Positions 1-8,361 of a DNA stretch of 64,000 bases are shown here, in pieces. A program made the position numbers and the translations under genes. Under the pieces are notes generated by a model that was not told the DNA's origin, made no database searches, and was given only the letters and a program-made list of their open reading frames with translations. Source of the DNA: an uncultured Tropicimonas sp. (GTDB taxonomy: Bacteria > Pseudomonadota > Alphaproteobacteria > Rhodobacterales > Rhodobacteraceae); the NCBI GenBank assembly GCA_947495685.1, contig CANLZY010000001.1:62001-126000 (forward strand). The letters run 5' to 3'. Numbering within the stretch: position 1 is the stretch's first letter; every line of letters starts with the position of its first letter.

Positions 1-66
1 CGGTGCGCCGGACGGTTGGTCAGCGGTTCCGGCCATGTCTTTCATCGAAGTCCCCTGTAAGTCGCG

Positions 67-99
67 AAGGGCCGCGTGGCGTCACGCTACGCGGCCCTT
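67..99. terminator. Hairpin downstream of the BMP gene
   Basis: Perfect 11-bp arms (AAGGGCCGCGT at 67-77, ACGCGGCCCTT at 89-99) around a loop that is itself partly self-complementary. It lies about 30 bp beyond the stop of the minus-strand BMP gene. The only T-rich flank is on the plus side (CTTGTCATTT), so it may serve a plus-strand gene left of the window, or act in both directions. Confidence 0.5.
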
Positions 100-129
100 C
101 CTTGTCATTTGGAACGATCCGTCAGTGGA

Positions 130-1125
130 TCAGAACTGCAGTGCGGGGCAGACGTTGTCGGCCATGTAGTCATGCACGACCAGTTCGCCCGAGGCGATCT
201 TTTCAGCGGCCTCGTCGGCGGCCATTTTCCAGTTCGCATCGACGATCGGACCGTTGTTTTCGTCCATGGCAAAGCCGACGCCGCCGTTGCCAACGCCCAT
301 CACCATGACACCGGTCTCGAAGCCGGGGCCGTCGGTGAATGCCTTTTCGACAGCGTTGTCCACCCGCTTGACCATCGAGGTCAGGACCATGCCGGCATGC
401 AGGTGGTTCTGGTTGGAATCGACGCCGATCGACAGGATACCGCCATCGGCAGCCGCCTGCAGGACGCCAACACCAGTGCCGCCAGCGGCCGCAAAGACCA
501 CGTCAGCGCCCTGGCTGATCTGGGCCTTGGTCAGTTCGGAACCCTTGACCGGATCATTCCAGGCGGCCGGGGTGGTGCCGGTCATGTTGGAGACGATTTT
601 GGCGTCCGGGTTCACGGCCTTTACGCCTTGGGCATAGCCACAGGCAAACTTGCGGATCAGCGGGATGTCCATGCCGCCGATGAAGCCGACGGTGCCGGAT
701 TTGGACGCATTGGCCGCCAGCATGCCGACAAGGAAGGAGCCTTCATGTTCAGAGAAGACCACCGAACGGACGTTGGGCTGGTCGACGACCATGTCGATGA
801 TGGCAAAGGACGTGTCCGGGTAATCCGGTGCGACCTCGTTCAGTACGTTGCCAAAGGCAAAGCCGGTCATCACGACGGGGTTTGCGCCGCTTTCGGCCAG
901 ACGTCGCAGGGCCTGCTCTCGCTGGGCCTCGGACTGCATCTCGATTTCCTTGAAGGTCCCGGCATGGGCCTCGGCCCAACGCTTGGCACCGCGATAGGCG
1001 GATTCGTTGAACGACTTGTCGAACTTGCCGCCAAGGTCAAAGATGATGGCCGGATCGGCCGCAGCCGTACCGGCAACCAGCGCCAAGGTGGCAGCTGCGC
1101 CAAGAATGCTCCGCATGAAGGTCAT
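130..1125 (-). CDS. BMP-family ABC transporter substrate-binding protein
   Basis: 331-residue periplasmic solute-binding protein of the BMP/PnrA-Med family, usually linked to uptake of purine nucleosides or related ligands. A Sec signal peptide covers about residues 1-23 (hydrophobic stretch ending in AAA). The mature part opens with IIFDLGGKFDKSFNESA, the family's N-terminal ligand-lobe signature. No lipobox cysteine is visible, so a soluble periplasmic form is likely. A GGGAGA ribosome site sits 6 bases before the chosen ATG. Permease and ATPase genes are not in the window on the right, so they are either beyond the left edge or elsewhere. The family is sure; the ligand is not read from sequence. 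Confidence 0.9.
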   Translation of the reverse strand: MTFMRSILGAAATLALVAGTAAADPAIIFDLGGKFDKSFNESAYRGAKRWAEAHAGTFKEIEMQSEAQREQALRRLAESGANPVVMTGFAFGNVLNEVAPDYPDTSFAIIDMVVDQPNVRSVVFSEHEGSFLVGMLAANASKSGTVGFIGGMDIPLIRKFACGYAQGVKAVNPDAKIVSNMTGTTPAAWNDPVKGSELTKAQISQGADVVFAAAGGTGVGVLQAAADGGILSIGVDSNQNHLHAGMVLTSMVKRVDNAVEKAFTDGPGFETGVMVMGVGNGGVGFAMDENNGPIVDANWKMAADEAAEKIASGELVVHDYMADNVCPALQF

Positions 1126-1237
1126 GAATAGTCTCCCGGTTGGGTTTGGTAGGGCGTCGGGCCTCGCAGCCCGAACCGTGAAAGCGAACAGATCTCTTTC
1201 CGGATCACGGTTGAATAAGGCCGCAGCCTATCAGGGT

Positions 1238-1274
1238 GGTCAACCGGTTTTTTGGCTTTTTGGCCCGGTTGACC
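1238..1274. promoter_or_regulatory. Long inverted repeat upstream of the BMP gene
   Basis: GGTCAACCGG (1238-1247) and CCGGTTGACC (1265-1274) are exact inverted copies separated by 17 bases rich in T. The repeat lies 113-149 bp upstream of the BMP start codon, in the 272-bp gene-free gap before rimI. It could be an operator with two half-sites or the stem of a leader/terminator hairpin. Function is inferred only from position and symmetry. Confidence 0.35.
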
Positions 1275-1397
1275 CGCGACCCTTGGACATTCTGTTGCTG
1301 CCGGTGGTTGGCTTCCCCCACGGTTACCGGTGCCGGATGCTGCAATTGGCAAATTGCCGTTGCGGCAATTCACCGACAGTCCGGCACGGTGTGTCGG

Positions 1398-1832
1398 TCA
1401 GGTGCCGGGAGGCGTGCAACTGCTCAGGTCGCGGCCAAGAACAAGCGCATCAATCCGGTGTCCCGTCGGTGTCCGAAAGTATCCCTTGCGCCATCCGGTC
1501 TGAGAGTATCCGGCGGCCCGATACAGGCCAAGCGCCGCGGTATTCTCCACGCTGACTTCCAGAAACGCGGTGGTGGCGCCGCGGAGGACGGCCGAGTCGG
1601 CAAACTCGTCCAGCAGCCGGCGGCCAAGGCCCCGGCGACGCGCCGATGGCGCAACCGCAAGGGTCAGCAATTCGGCCTCGTCAAAGATCACCCGTCCCAA
1701 GGCAAAGCCATCGGTCCTCTCGCACAGGAACGTTTCGGGCGCCGTCAGCACCGCCTCGATTTCGGCTTCCGACCACGGGCGCGGGGTCTCGAAACACTGC
1801 GCATGCAGGGCAGCTAGGCGGCTGGCAGTCAT
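1398..1832 (-). CDS. rimI: RimI-type protein N-acetyltransferase
   Basis: 144-residue GNAT acetyltransferase, the expected size for RimI (ribosomal protein S18 alanine N-acetyltransferase). The acetyl-CoA loop is seen as [15 protein letters not shown] (about residues 60-75), followed by the C-terminal LEVSVENTAALGLYRAAGY segment, typical of RimI. Its start overlaps the tsaB stop by four bases (ATGA), and tsaB-rimI is a very common bacterial pair, which supports the symbol. It appears to be the last gene of an nfu-tsaB-rimI operon. An alternative general GNAT role cannot be excluded from sequence alone. Confidence 0.85.
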   Translation of the reverse strand: MTASRLAALHAQCFETPRPWSEAEIEAVLTAPETFLCERTDGFALGRVIFDEAELLTLAVAPSARRRGLGRRLLDEFADSAVLRGATTAFLEVSVENTAALGLYRAAGYSQTGWRKGYFRTPTGHRIDALVLGRDLSSCTPPGT

Positions 1833-2506
1833 GGCAGGATCACCGGGGGCGGATCGGAGGGCGGGGCCGCATCGGCTGATCGAACGTACAGCGGGGCCGG
1901 GCGGTCCGGTGTTTCGCGCTCGTCGACAAGGCGCCGTTTGGCGATATGGGCGATCCGTTCCGGGATGTTCCCGAGGTTGGTGGGCTCGGCCAAGACAGTG
2001 CGTTGCCCGGCGATCATGTCGGCCAGGTACCCGGTGACTCGAGCTCCCTTCACATGCTCCGTCCCATCCTGGGGCGCGAACGGGTCCACCAACACGGCCT
2101 GGCCCGTCGCACGACCCTGACTGAAGGGTTGCAAATAGGCCCGGTCGCGGGGGGCGGGCAGGCTCACGAGCAAGTCCGTGCTCGTGTTCCCATAGGCCAT
2201 GACCTCGAACATCGACACCCCGATCGCCGGGATGCCAAGCGCCAAGGCAAGCCCGCGCGCCGCCGACACGGAGATGCGGATACCGGTGAAATTTCCGGGG
2301 CCGATCCCAACTGCGATGGCGTCAAGGTCCGACCAGTCAAGGCCCCTGATGACGAGTGTCTGTTCCAGCAGGGGCATCAGCGCTTCGGCTTGTCCCCGCG
2401 CCATGTCGATGGTCCTGTCGCCGAACACTGTGCCGCTTGACAGCAAAGCGGCCGCGCAATGCGCGGCCGATGTGTCGAAAGCCAGGAGGGTCGGGTCAGA
2501 CCGCAA
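1829..2506 (-). CDS. tsaB: tRNA t6A37 biosynthesis protein TsaB
   Basis: 225-residue ASKHA-fold protein that forms the TsaBDE complex adding threonylcarbamoyl to A37 of ANN-decoding tRNAs. The N-terminus LLAFDTSAAHCAAAL and the GIGPGNFTGIRISVSAARGLA motif (about residues 67-85) are diagnostic. The start is TTG at 2506; no upstream ATG gives a sensible N-terminus and the family begins only a few residues before the LAFDTS strand. The gene therefore overlaps the end of nfu by 11 bp and rimI by 4 bp, so translation is probably coupled through all three. Confidence 0.92.
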   Translation of the reverse strand: MRSDPTLLAFDTSAAHCAAALLSSGTVFGDRTIDMARGQAEALMPLLEQTLVIRGLDWSDLDAIAVGIGPGNFTGIRISVSAARGLALALGIPAIGVSMFEVMAYGNTSTDLLVSLPAPRDRAYLQPFSQGRATGQAVLVDPFAPQDGTEHVKGARVTGYLADMIAGQRTVLAEPTNLGNIPERIAHIAKRRLVDERETPDRPAPLYVRSADAAPPSDPPPVILP

Positions 2507-3062
2507 CGGGCCGGACCTCCAGCACCTCGGGGATGTAGTGCCGCAGCAGGTTCTCGATGCCCATTTTCAGCGTCAGTGTCGAGGAGGGGCACCCCGCGCA
2601 GGCACCCTGCATGTGCAGGTAAACGACGCCACGGTCAAAGCCATGAAAGGTGATGTCGCCACCGTCCTGTGCCACGGCGGGGCGCACACGGGTGTCGAGC
2701 AATTCCTTGATCTGGTTCACGATATCGGAATCTTCGCCGTCGTGATCCGCGTGACCGCCCGCAGTCGGGCCGCTGCCGTCGGAAATCACCGGTTGGCCGG
2801 ACTGGAAGTGTTCCATGATCGCGCCGAGAATCGCAGGCTTCACATGCTCCCATTCCACCGCATCGCTCTTGGTCACGGTCACGAAGTCGTTTCCAAAGAA
2901 CACGGCCGTCACGCCGTCGATGGCAAAGACGCGGGTGGCCAAAGGGGATTTTTCGGCGGTATCGGCACTTGGAAAGTCCGCGGTGCCGGCTTCGAGCACG
3001 GTCTGGCCGGGCAGAAACTTCAATGTGGCCGGGTTCGGCGTGGATTCGGTCTGAATGAACAT
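2496..3062 (-). CDS. NifU-like iron-sulfur scaffold/carrier protein
   Basis: 188-residue Nfu-type protein. The N-terminal Nfu_N domain (about 1-90; begins MFIQTESTPNPATLKFLPG) is followed by an Asp/His-rich linker and a C-terminal NifU domain carrying the cluster-binding CxxC motif in GACAGCPSSTLTLK (about residues 152-165). The family carries [4Fe-4S] clusters to apo-enzymes. It is first in a tightly packed operon with tsaB and rimI, behind a TTGACA/CATATA promoter. The combination of both domains is normal for alphaproteobacteria. No sign of truncation. Confidence 0.92.
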   Translation of the reverse strand: MFIQTESTPNPATLKFLPGQTVLEAGTADFPSADTAEKSPLATRVFAIDGVTAVFFGNDFVTVTKSDAVEWEHVKPAILGAIMEHFQSGQPVISDGSGPTAGGHADHDGEDSDIVNQIKELLDTRVRPAVAQDGGDITFHGFDRGVVYLHMQGACAGCPSSTLTLKMGIENLLRHYIPEVLEVRPVAV

Positions 3063-3089
3063 GGGGCACCCTTTCCTGAGCGATCCGTG

Positions 3090-3120
3090 TGTATATGCGC
3101 CCGAGGGCCCGATGTGTCAA
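3090..3120 (-). promoter_or_regulatory. Sigma-70-like promoter of nfu-tsaB-rimI
   Basis: Read on the minus strand: -35 TTGACA (3115-3120), 17-base spacer, -10 CATATA (3092-3097), with an overlapping TATACA at 3090-3095. The -10 lies about 30 bases before the nfu start codon. This is the best housekeeping promoter match I noticed in the window. Confidence 0.55.
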
Positions 3121-3232
3121 CGGACTGGAATGATTCTAATCTGGGTGTGAACCCTGATATTTCCGCTCGATTGGTCAGCCGCACGCACTGTCACGCCGGA
3201 ACGGTGCGCCGCCTGGGCCGTGACGCGCCCGG

Positions 3233-3688
3233 CTAGGTGACGGTTTCGAGCTGTTCCTTGGTCAGGCCACCCGGCACGATGGTGATCGGGATCGGTAGGG
3301 TGCCGGAGTTCCGGGTCAACTGCGTTACCAGCGGGCCGGGACCGCCCTTTCCAGTGCCGGCGCCCAGCACCAGCACTCCGATATCCGGGTCATCGTGGAC
3401 CTGTGCCATTATTTCCGGAACTGGTTCGCCTTCGCGGATCACCAGGTGTGGGTCGACGCCCTGACGGTCGCGCATCCACTTGGCAAACACCTCGAAATGC
3501 ACTTCGATCCGTTCGCGCGCCTCTGCCCGCATGATATCCCCCACACCGATCCAGTGCTGGAATTCATCGGGCGGGATGATCGACAGGATCTCCACGCCAC
3601 CGCCTGTGTTGGATGCACGCATTGCGGCGAACCGCATGGCGTTCAGGCATTCGCGGCTGTCATCGAGTACGACAAGAAACTTGCGCAT
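3233..3688 (-). CDS. Universal stress protein (UspA family)
   Basis: 151-residue Usp domain protein starting MRKFLVVLDDSRECLNAMRFAA, the conserved first strand and helix. Toward the C-terminus LVLGAGTGKGGPGPLV resembles the GxxG-(9x)-GS/T nucleotide loop, with Pro and Thr where the classical site has Gly-Ser, so ATP binding is uncertain. Start chosen at 3688 because a GGAGGA ribosome site lies just upstream; a longer reading of 24 more residues has no family support. Single gene; stress or survival role by family only. Confidence 0.85.
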   Translation of the reverse strand: MRKFLVVLDDSRECLNAMRFAAMRASNTGGGVEILSIIPPDEFQHWIGVGDIMRAEARERIEVHFEVFAKWMRDRQGVDPHLVIREGEPVPEIMAQVHDDPDIGVLVLGAGTGKGGPGPLVTQLTRNSGTLPIPITIVPGGLTKEQLETVT

Positions 3689-3913
3689 CTGTGGGGCCTC
3701 CTCCGTCGCGGGCACCGAGCGTTGCCCGCACAATCTGCCTGCGCATTCCACCAAGGGCAAGCGAAAGCGCGCGCCCGGAAAGTCGCGCGGGCGAACGCTT
3801 GCCGCTCAAGATGTCGTCCGGGCGCGGTCGACAAGCCAAACCAGCGCCCGCAAGGCCTGAGTGTTCCCAAGCGTCACTTGTGTCCGCCGCTGGCAGCGGC
3901 GGGCGCGTGGGGC

Positions 3914-4777
3914 TCAATCCGCGGACAAGGCCCAGTCCCAATAGAGTTCCCGAACCCGGCGCGTGACCGGGCCCTCCTGATAGGTCACATCGTCGAACGC
4001 CGTGACCGGTGTCACCTTGGTCATGTTTCCGGACAGGAACACCTCGTCGGCCTCGTCGAACTCGGAGAATGTCAGAACCTTCTCGACCACCTCGAACCCG
4101 TCGGCCCTCAGGTTGGCGATATGTCGACTGCGCGTGATTCCGGCGAGGAACGTGCCATTGGCAATGGGCGTGAAGATCACGCCGTCCTTGACCATGAAGG
4201 CGTTGGCTGTGGCGGTTTCGGCGACATTGCCCATGGCATCGGCCACCAGGGCGTTGGCAAACCCCTTCGCATGGGCCTCGGCCAGCATGCGCCCGTTGTT
4301 GGGATAAAGGCATCCTGCCTTGGCATTGCACACCGAAGAATCCAGCGTCGGCCGCCGGAACCGGGTCCGGGTGAGGGTCGTGGTCGTGCCGGCGGGCGCC
4401 ATCGGAATCTGCTCCAGACAGATGGCAAAGCCGGTTGCGCCCTCCTTGGGCAATACGCCGGACGGGCCACCGTCCAGCGCCCAGTACATGGGGCGGATAT
4501 AGACTGCCTGCGCCGGTGAATACGTCGCCAGTCCTTCGCGCACGATCTCGACCATGTCGTCAGCCGAGATCGTCGGGGTGATCAGCAAGGCCTTGGCAGA
4601 ACGGTTCACGCGGGCACAATGGGCCCCAAGATCCGGTGCGACGCCCTCGAAATACCGCGCGCCGTCAAACACGGTCGAGCCGAGCCAAGACCCGTGGTCC
4701 GCCGCACGCATGACGGGCACATCGCCCTCGTGCCAGGTTCCGTCAAAAAATGTGCGAATGTTCGTTCCGACAGCCAT
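3914..4777 (-). CDS. Branched-chain-type class IV aminotransferase
   Basis: 287-residue fold-type IV PLP aminotransferase. The PLP lysine is seen in CNAKAGCLYPNNGRML (equivalent to Lys159 of E. coli IlvE in AKAGGNY), and the phosphate-binding part at GITRSR. The usual EGxGEN segment reads VAETATANAF, closer to the D-amino-acid/ADC-lyase side of the family, so the substrate is less certain than a simple IlvE label suggests. The start at 4777 is preceded by GGAGG; an ATG four codons earlier overlaps that ribosome site. Probably transfers amino groups between branched-chain amino acids and 2-oxoglutarate. Confidence 0.82.
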   Translation of the reverse strand: MAVGTNIRTFFDGTWHEGDVPVMRAADHGSWLGSTVFDGARYFEGVAPDLGAHCARVNRSAKALLITPTISADDMVEIVREGLATYSPAQAVYIRPMYWALDGGPSGVLPKEGATGFAICLEQIPMAPAGTTTTLTRTRFRRPTLDSSVCNAKAGCLYPNNGRMLAEAHAKGFANALVADAMGNVAETATANAFMVKDGVIFTPIANGTFLAGITRSRHIANLRADGFEVVEKVLTFSEFDEADEVFLSGNMTKVTPVTAFDDVTYQEGPVTRRVRELYWDWALSAD

Positions 4778-4933
4778 GAGGCCCTCCATTTTAGCGCGGC
4801 GCAGCCTAGGAGCGTCATAGGGCAGGGTCCAGCCCCGCCGGGTGCGGCATCGGTTCCCGTACGGACAGCGCGGGACACGCCCTCTGGCAAGGGTCGGCGA
4901 CCGGGAGGGCTTGCCCCCGGGCGCGCAGTCCGG

Positions 4934-5959
4934 TCAGCGTCCGACCAACCCCACAATCTCGTAGGTCTTTTTCAGGATCGGGTCGGCCAGCACCCTGGCC
5001 TGATCGGCTCCATGGGCCAGGATCCGGTCGATCTCTGCCGGATCGGCCATCAACCGGGCCATCTCGGTCGAGATCGGGGCGAGCCTGTCCACCGCCAGGT
5101 CAGCCAGAGCCGGCTTGAACCGGCCCCAGCCCGCCCCGGCATATTCGGTGATTACCTGCTCGTCCGTCATCCCCGACAGACCGGCATAGATATCGACAAG
5201 GTTCTTTGCTTCCGGTCGCCCCGCCAGTCCTTCCAGTGTTTCAGGCAGCGGTTCCGGATCGGTCCGGGCTTTCTTGAATTTCTTGGAAATAGTGTCGGCA
5301 TCGTCGGTCATGTTGATGCGTTCCATGTCGCTCTCGCCGGATTTCGACATCTTCTTGGTGCCGTCCCGCAGGTTCATCACCCGGGTCGCGGGCCCCTCGA
5401 TCACCGGCTTCGTCTCCGGAAAGAAATCGACCTTGTAGTCGTGGTTGAACTTCTGCGCGATATCGCGGGTCAGCTCCACGTGCTGTTTCTGATCCTCGCC
5501 CACCGGGACGTGGGTGGCGTGGTAAAGCAGGATGTCCGAGGCCATGAGCGCCGGATAGGCATACAGGCCAAGGCTGACCTTCTCGGCGTTTGTGCCGGCC
5601 TTGTCCTTGAACTGCGTCATGCGGTTCATCCAGCCGACGCGGGCCACACAGCTGAAGATCCACCCCAGCTCGGTATGGGCCGAGACCTGGCTCTGATTGA
5701 ACAGGACGGATTTCATCGGGTCGATGCCGGACGCGATGAAGCCTGCCGCAACCTCCCGCGTCGCGGCATGGAGTTCCGCTGGATCCTGCCAGACGGTGAT
5801 CGCATGCAGGTCGACGACGCAATAGATCGTCTCGTGAGTGCCGGCGTCCTGCCAGTCCACGAACCGCTTGATGGCACCCAGATAATTGCCAAGCGTCAGC
5901 CCCCCGGACGGCTTGATCCCGGAAAAAACTCGCGGCGTGAACGTGGATTGATCGGACAT
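4934..5959 (-). CDS. trpS: Tryptophanyl-tRNA synthetase
   Basis: 341 residues, the normal size of bacterial TrpRS, which charges tRNA-Trp. The class I signature appears as [18 protein letters not shown] near residue 14 (TLGN in the HIGH position), and the second signature as [10 protein letters not shown] near residue 200. No internal break. It stands alone between the aminotransferase gene (about 150 bp away) and the divergent rhomboid-like gene. Confidence 0.97.
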   Translation of the reverse strand: MSDQSTFTPRVFSGIKPSGGLTLGNYLGAIKRFVDWQDAGTHETIYCVVDLHAITVWQDPAELHAATREVAAGFIASGIDPMKSVLFNQSQVSAHTELGWIFSCVARVGWMNRMTQFKDKAGTNAEKVSLGLYAYPALMASDILLYHATHVPVGEDQKQHVELTRDIAQKFNHDYKVDFFPETKPVIEGPATRVMNLRDGTKKMSKSGESDMERINMTDDADTISKKFKKARTDPEPLPETLEGLAGRPEAKNLVDIYAGLSGMTDEQVITEYAGAGWGRFKPALADLAVDRLAPISTEMARLMADPAEIDRILAHGADQARVLADPILKKTYEIVGLVGR

Positions 5960-6033
5960 GGGATGACTCCGGCTGGATCTTCGGGCTGCGCTCGCTTACC
6001 CATGCGTGCAATTGACGTCAACCGGAGGCAGGG

Positions 6034-6723
6034 ATGCAGCAGCGACACAACGACAGCCCGTTCAACGCGATTCCCCCCGTGGTCGTGGCACTGGTTGCCA
6101 TCATCTTCGGGGTTGAACTGCTGTTTCACCTGTCGCGTTCGGGGTTCATTGGCGGCACCCGTGGTGGCGAGGACTGGCGGATCTTCGCGATCCAGGACTA
6201 TGCATTTTCCAGCGAAATCTTTCGCTGGATGATGGAAACGGGCCGTTGGCCGCTGGAACACCTGCAACGCTTCGTCACCTACCTCTTCGTGCACGGCAGC
6301 TTCACCCACATGGTGATGGTCAGTGTGTTCGTTCTGGCGCTCGGCAAGATGGTTGGCGAAACCTTCTCGCAACTGGCGGTTGTGGTGGTCTTTGTTGGCT
6401 CGGGTATCGTGGGCGCGCTGGCCTATGGCCTTGTGCTCGACACCCGCCAGCCTCTGTTTGGCGGCTACACGGGCGCCTACGGGCTGATCGGGGCTTTCAC
6501 TTTCATCCTGTGGGTGGGGTACGGGCGGACCGGTGAAAACCAGTTTCAGGCCTTCCGGCTGATCGGTTTCCTGATGGGTATCCAACTGCTGTTCGGGTTG
6601 CTGTTCGGCGCGAACAAGGATTGGGTCGCCGAACTGGCCGGCTTTGCCACCGGGTTCCTCCTGTCGGGTGTCCTGCGCCCCGGCGGCTGGGCCATCATCC
6701 TGAACAACCTGCGCCAGCGCTGA
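6034..6723 (+). CDS. Rhomboid-like membrane protein, catalytic residues replaced
   Basis: 229-residue protein with six hydrophobic segments and the rhomboid layout: an amphipathic part with HGSFTH after the first long loop, a glycine-rich GGYTGAYGLIGAF in the fourth membrane helix and ELAGFATGFLL in the sixth. Compared with GlpG, the catalytic Ser of GxSG is Thr146, the catalytic His of AHxxG is Glu200, and the Asn that follows HxxxN is Val96, while His92 is kept. It should therefore be proteolytically dead, like iRhoms or derlins, possibly binding membrane-protein clients. GGAGG ribosome site before ATG. Convergent with murJ. Confidence 0.85.
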   Translation: MQQRHNDSPFNAIPPVVVALVAIIFGVELLFHLSRSGFIGGTRGGEDWRIFAIQDYAFSSEIFRWMMETGRWPLEHLQRFVTYLFVHGSFTHMVMVSVFVLALGKMVGETFSQLAVVVVFVGSGIVGALAYGLVLDTRQPLFGGYTGAYGLIGAFTFILWVGYGRTGENQFQAFRLIGFLMGIQLLFGLLFGANKDWVAELAGFATGFLLSGVLRPGGWAIILNNLRQR

Positions 6724-6816
6724 TCCGGGGGCGGCAAGCTCGCTGTTTCGTTTCTTCCGTTCCGATAGATCCCCGCCGGAGGCTCGATTTCCCTGAAAAT
6801 CGCTTGGCTTTCGACG

Positions 6817-8361
6817 TCAGGCACCGCGCCGCATCGAACGGCGGATGTCACCGAAACTGGTCGCCCCGATCAGCTGTGCGGTGCCGAAATAGCTGGCAAT
6901 CCCGACCCCGACCAGCACCAGCAACGCCAGATATCGTAGGCCGTCGGTGTAGAGCAATTCGCCAAGCAGATACTCTGTACCCAACAGGCAGACCCCCATC
7001 ACGCCGCAAGACAGCAGGACCAACAACGTGCGCCGCTTGAGCCGCGCGTCAAGCCGCGTGGCTTCGCCCATCTGTCGCGATCCGCGCCACAACAGGATGA
7101 CCATTGCCCAGGCCGCCAGGGTCGTGGCCCAGGCCGCCGCATAGAACCCGATGATCGGGGAGACGCCGACAGCAATGGCGGCATTGATCACCATCGCGAC
7201 CAGCGCGTAATGGAACGGTGTTTTGGTGTCATGGCGGGCAAAGAACACCGGTTGCAGAACCTTCTGAAGCACAAAAGCGGGCAAACCGGCGCCATAGATC
7301 CCGGTGACGACCGCCGTTCGGGCCGCTGCGTCGGCCCCGAAGGCGCCACGTTGATACAGCACCGACACGATGGGGTCGGCAATCAGGATCAGCGCGACCG
7401 CCGCCGGAAGGGTCAGCAGCAGGGCAAACTCGGCCGCCCGGTTCAGCGCATTCCGACCGCCGTCGGTATCCTCGGCCGCCAGTCGACGCGACAGGTCCGG
7501 CAAAAGCACGACGCCGATGGCAATCGCCACGACCCCCAGGGGCAATTGGTACAGCCTGTCGGCGAGGTTCAGGTACTGGATCGCTCCGTCGAAATAGCTG
7601 GCAACCTGGCGTCCAACCAGCAGGTTGATCTGCACCACCCCGCCTGCCAGCATGGCCGGCGCGGCGATCCATGCCAGGCGTTTCATGTCCGGCGTCATCC
7701 GGGGCATCTGCAGCGTCAGCCGGAACCCGGCCCGGGCCGCGGCCTTCCAGACGAAGGCCAACTGGACCACACCCGCCACCGGAACCGCCCAGACAAGGTA
7801 TGTGCCAAAGTCGCCACCGGTGAGCTCGGCTGCAACCATCGCCCCGATCAGGATGACGTTCAGCAGGACCGGTGCGGCGGCGGCGGCCACAAAACGGCCC
7901 GTCGCGTTCAGCACCCCGGACAGCAGGGCCGCGAGTGAGATGAACAGGATATAGGGAAAGGCGATGCGTCCGAAATCGGTCGCCAGCTGAAACCGCTCGT
8001 CGGCGGCAAAGCCAGATGCCATTGCCAGCACCAGCCAGGGCATTGCCACCTGGGCCAGCAGGGTGAACACGATCAGGATGGACGCCAACCCGCCAAAGGC
8101 ATCGTTGGCAAAGCCCTTGGGGTCGTCGTCTGCCTCAAGCTTCTTGGAGAACATTGGCACGAAGGCCATGTTGAAGGCGCCCTCCGCGAAGAACCGGCGG
8201 AACATGTTGGGCAGGCTGAAGGCGATAAGGAAAGCTTCGGCCACCGGGCCGTCGCCAAGCTTGGCAGCAAAGACGATATCACGGACAAAGCCAAGGATCC
8301 GGGACATCAGCGTCCAGAACCCCACCGTCAGGAAGCCCGCCACGAGGCGGATCGGTTTCAT
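6817..8361 (-). CDS. murJ: Lipid II flippase MurJ (MviN)
   Basis: 514-residue MOP-superfamily membrane protein with about 14 hydrophobic helices; the start MKPIRLVAGFLTVGFWTLMSRILGFVRD is characteristic of MurJ, which moves lipid-linked peptidoglycan precursor across the inner membrane. FFAEGAFNMAFVPMF in the N-terminal part is also a family hallmark. Its start overlaps the glnD stop by four bases, an arrangement common in alphaproteobacteria, so the two are co-transcribed. Full length. Confidence 0.96.
   Translation of the reverse strand: MKPIRLVAGFLTVGFWTLMSRILGFVRDIVFAAKLGDGPVAEAFLIAFSLPNMFRRFFAEGAFNMAFVPMFSKKLEADDDPKGFANDAFGGLASILIVFTLLAQVAMPWLVLAMASGFAADERFQLATDFGRIAFPYILFISLAALLSGVLNATGRFVAAAAAPVLLNVILIGAMVAAELTGGDFGTYLVWAVPVAGVVQLAFVWKAAARAGFRLTLQMPRMTPDMKRLAWIAAPAMLAGGVVQINLLVGRQVASYFDGAIQYLNLADRLYQLPLGVVAIAIGVVLLPDLSRRLAAEDTDGGRNALNRAAEFALLLTLPAAVALILIADPIVSVLYQRGAFGADAAARTAVVTGIYGAGLPAFVLQKVLQPVFFARHDTKTPFHYALVAMVINAAIAVGVSPIIGFYAAAWATTLAAWAMVILLWRGSRQMGEATRLDARLKRRTLLVLLSCGVMGVCLLGTEYLLGELLYTDGLRYLALLVLVGVGIASYFGTAQLIGATSFGDIRRSMRRGA

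Noticed and set aside
6721-6726. Other TGATCC hexamers (6721, 13642, 14651, 34422) as RpoE promoters
   Set aside because: Each is made by a stop codon plus the next bases. Only the copy at 20005 stands alone at a fitting distance before a gene of the known regulon.
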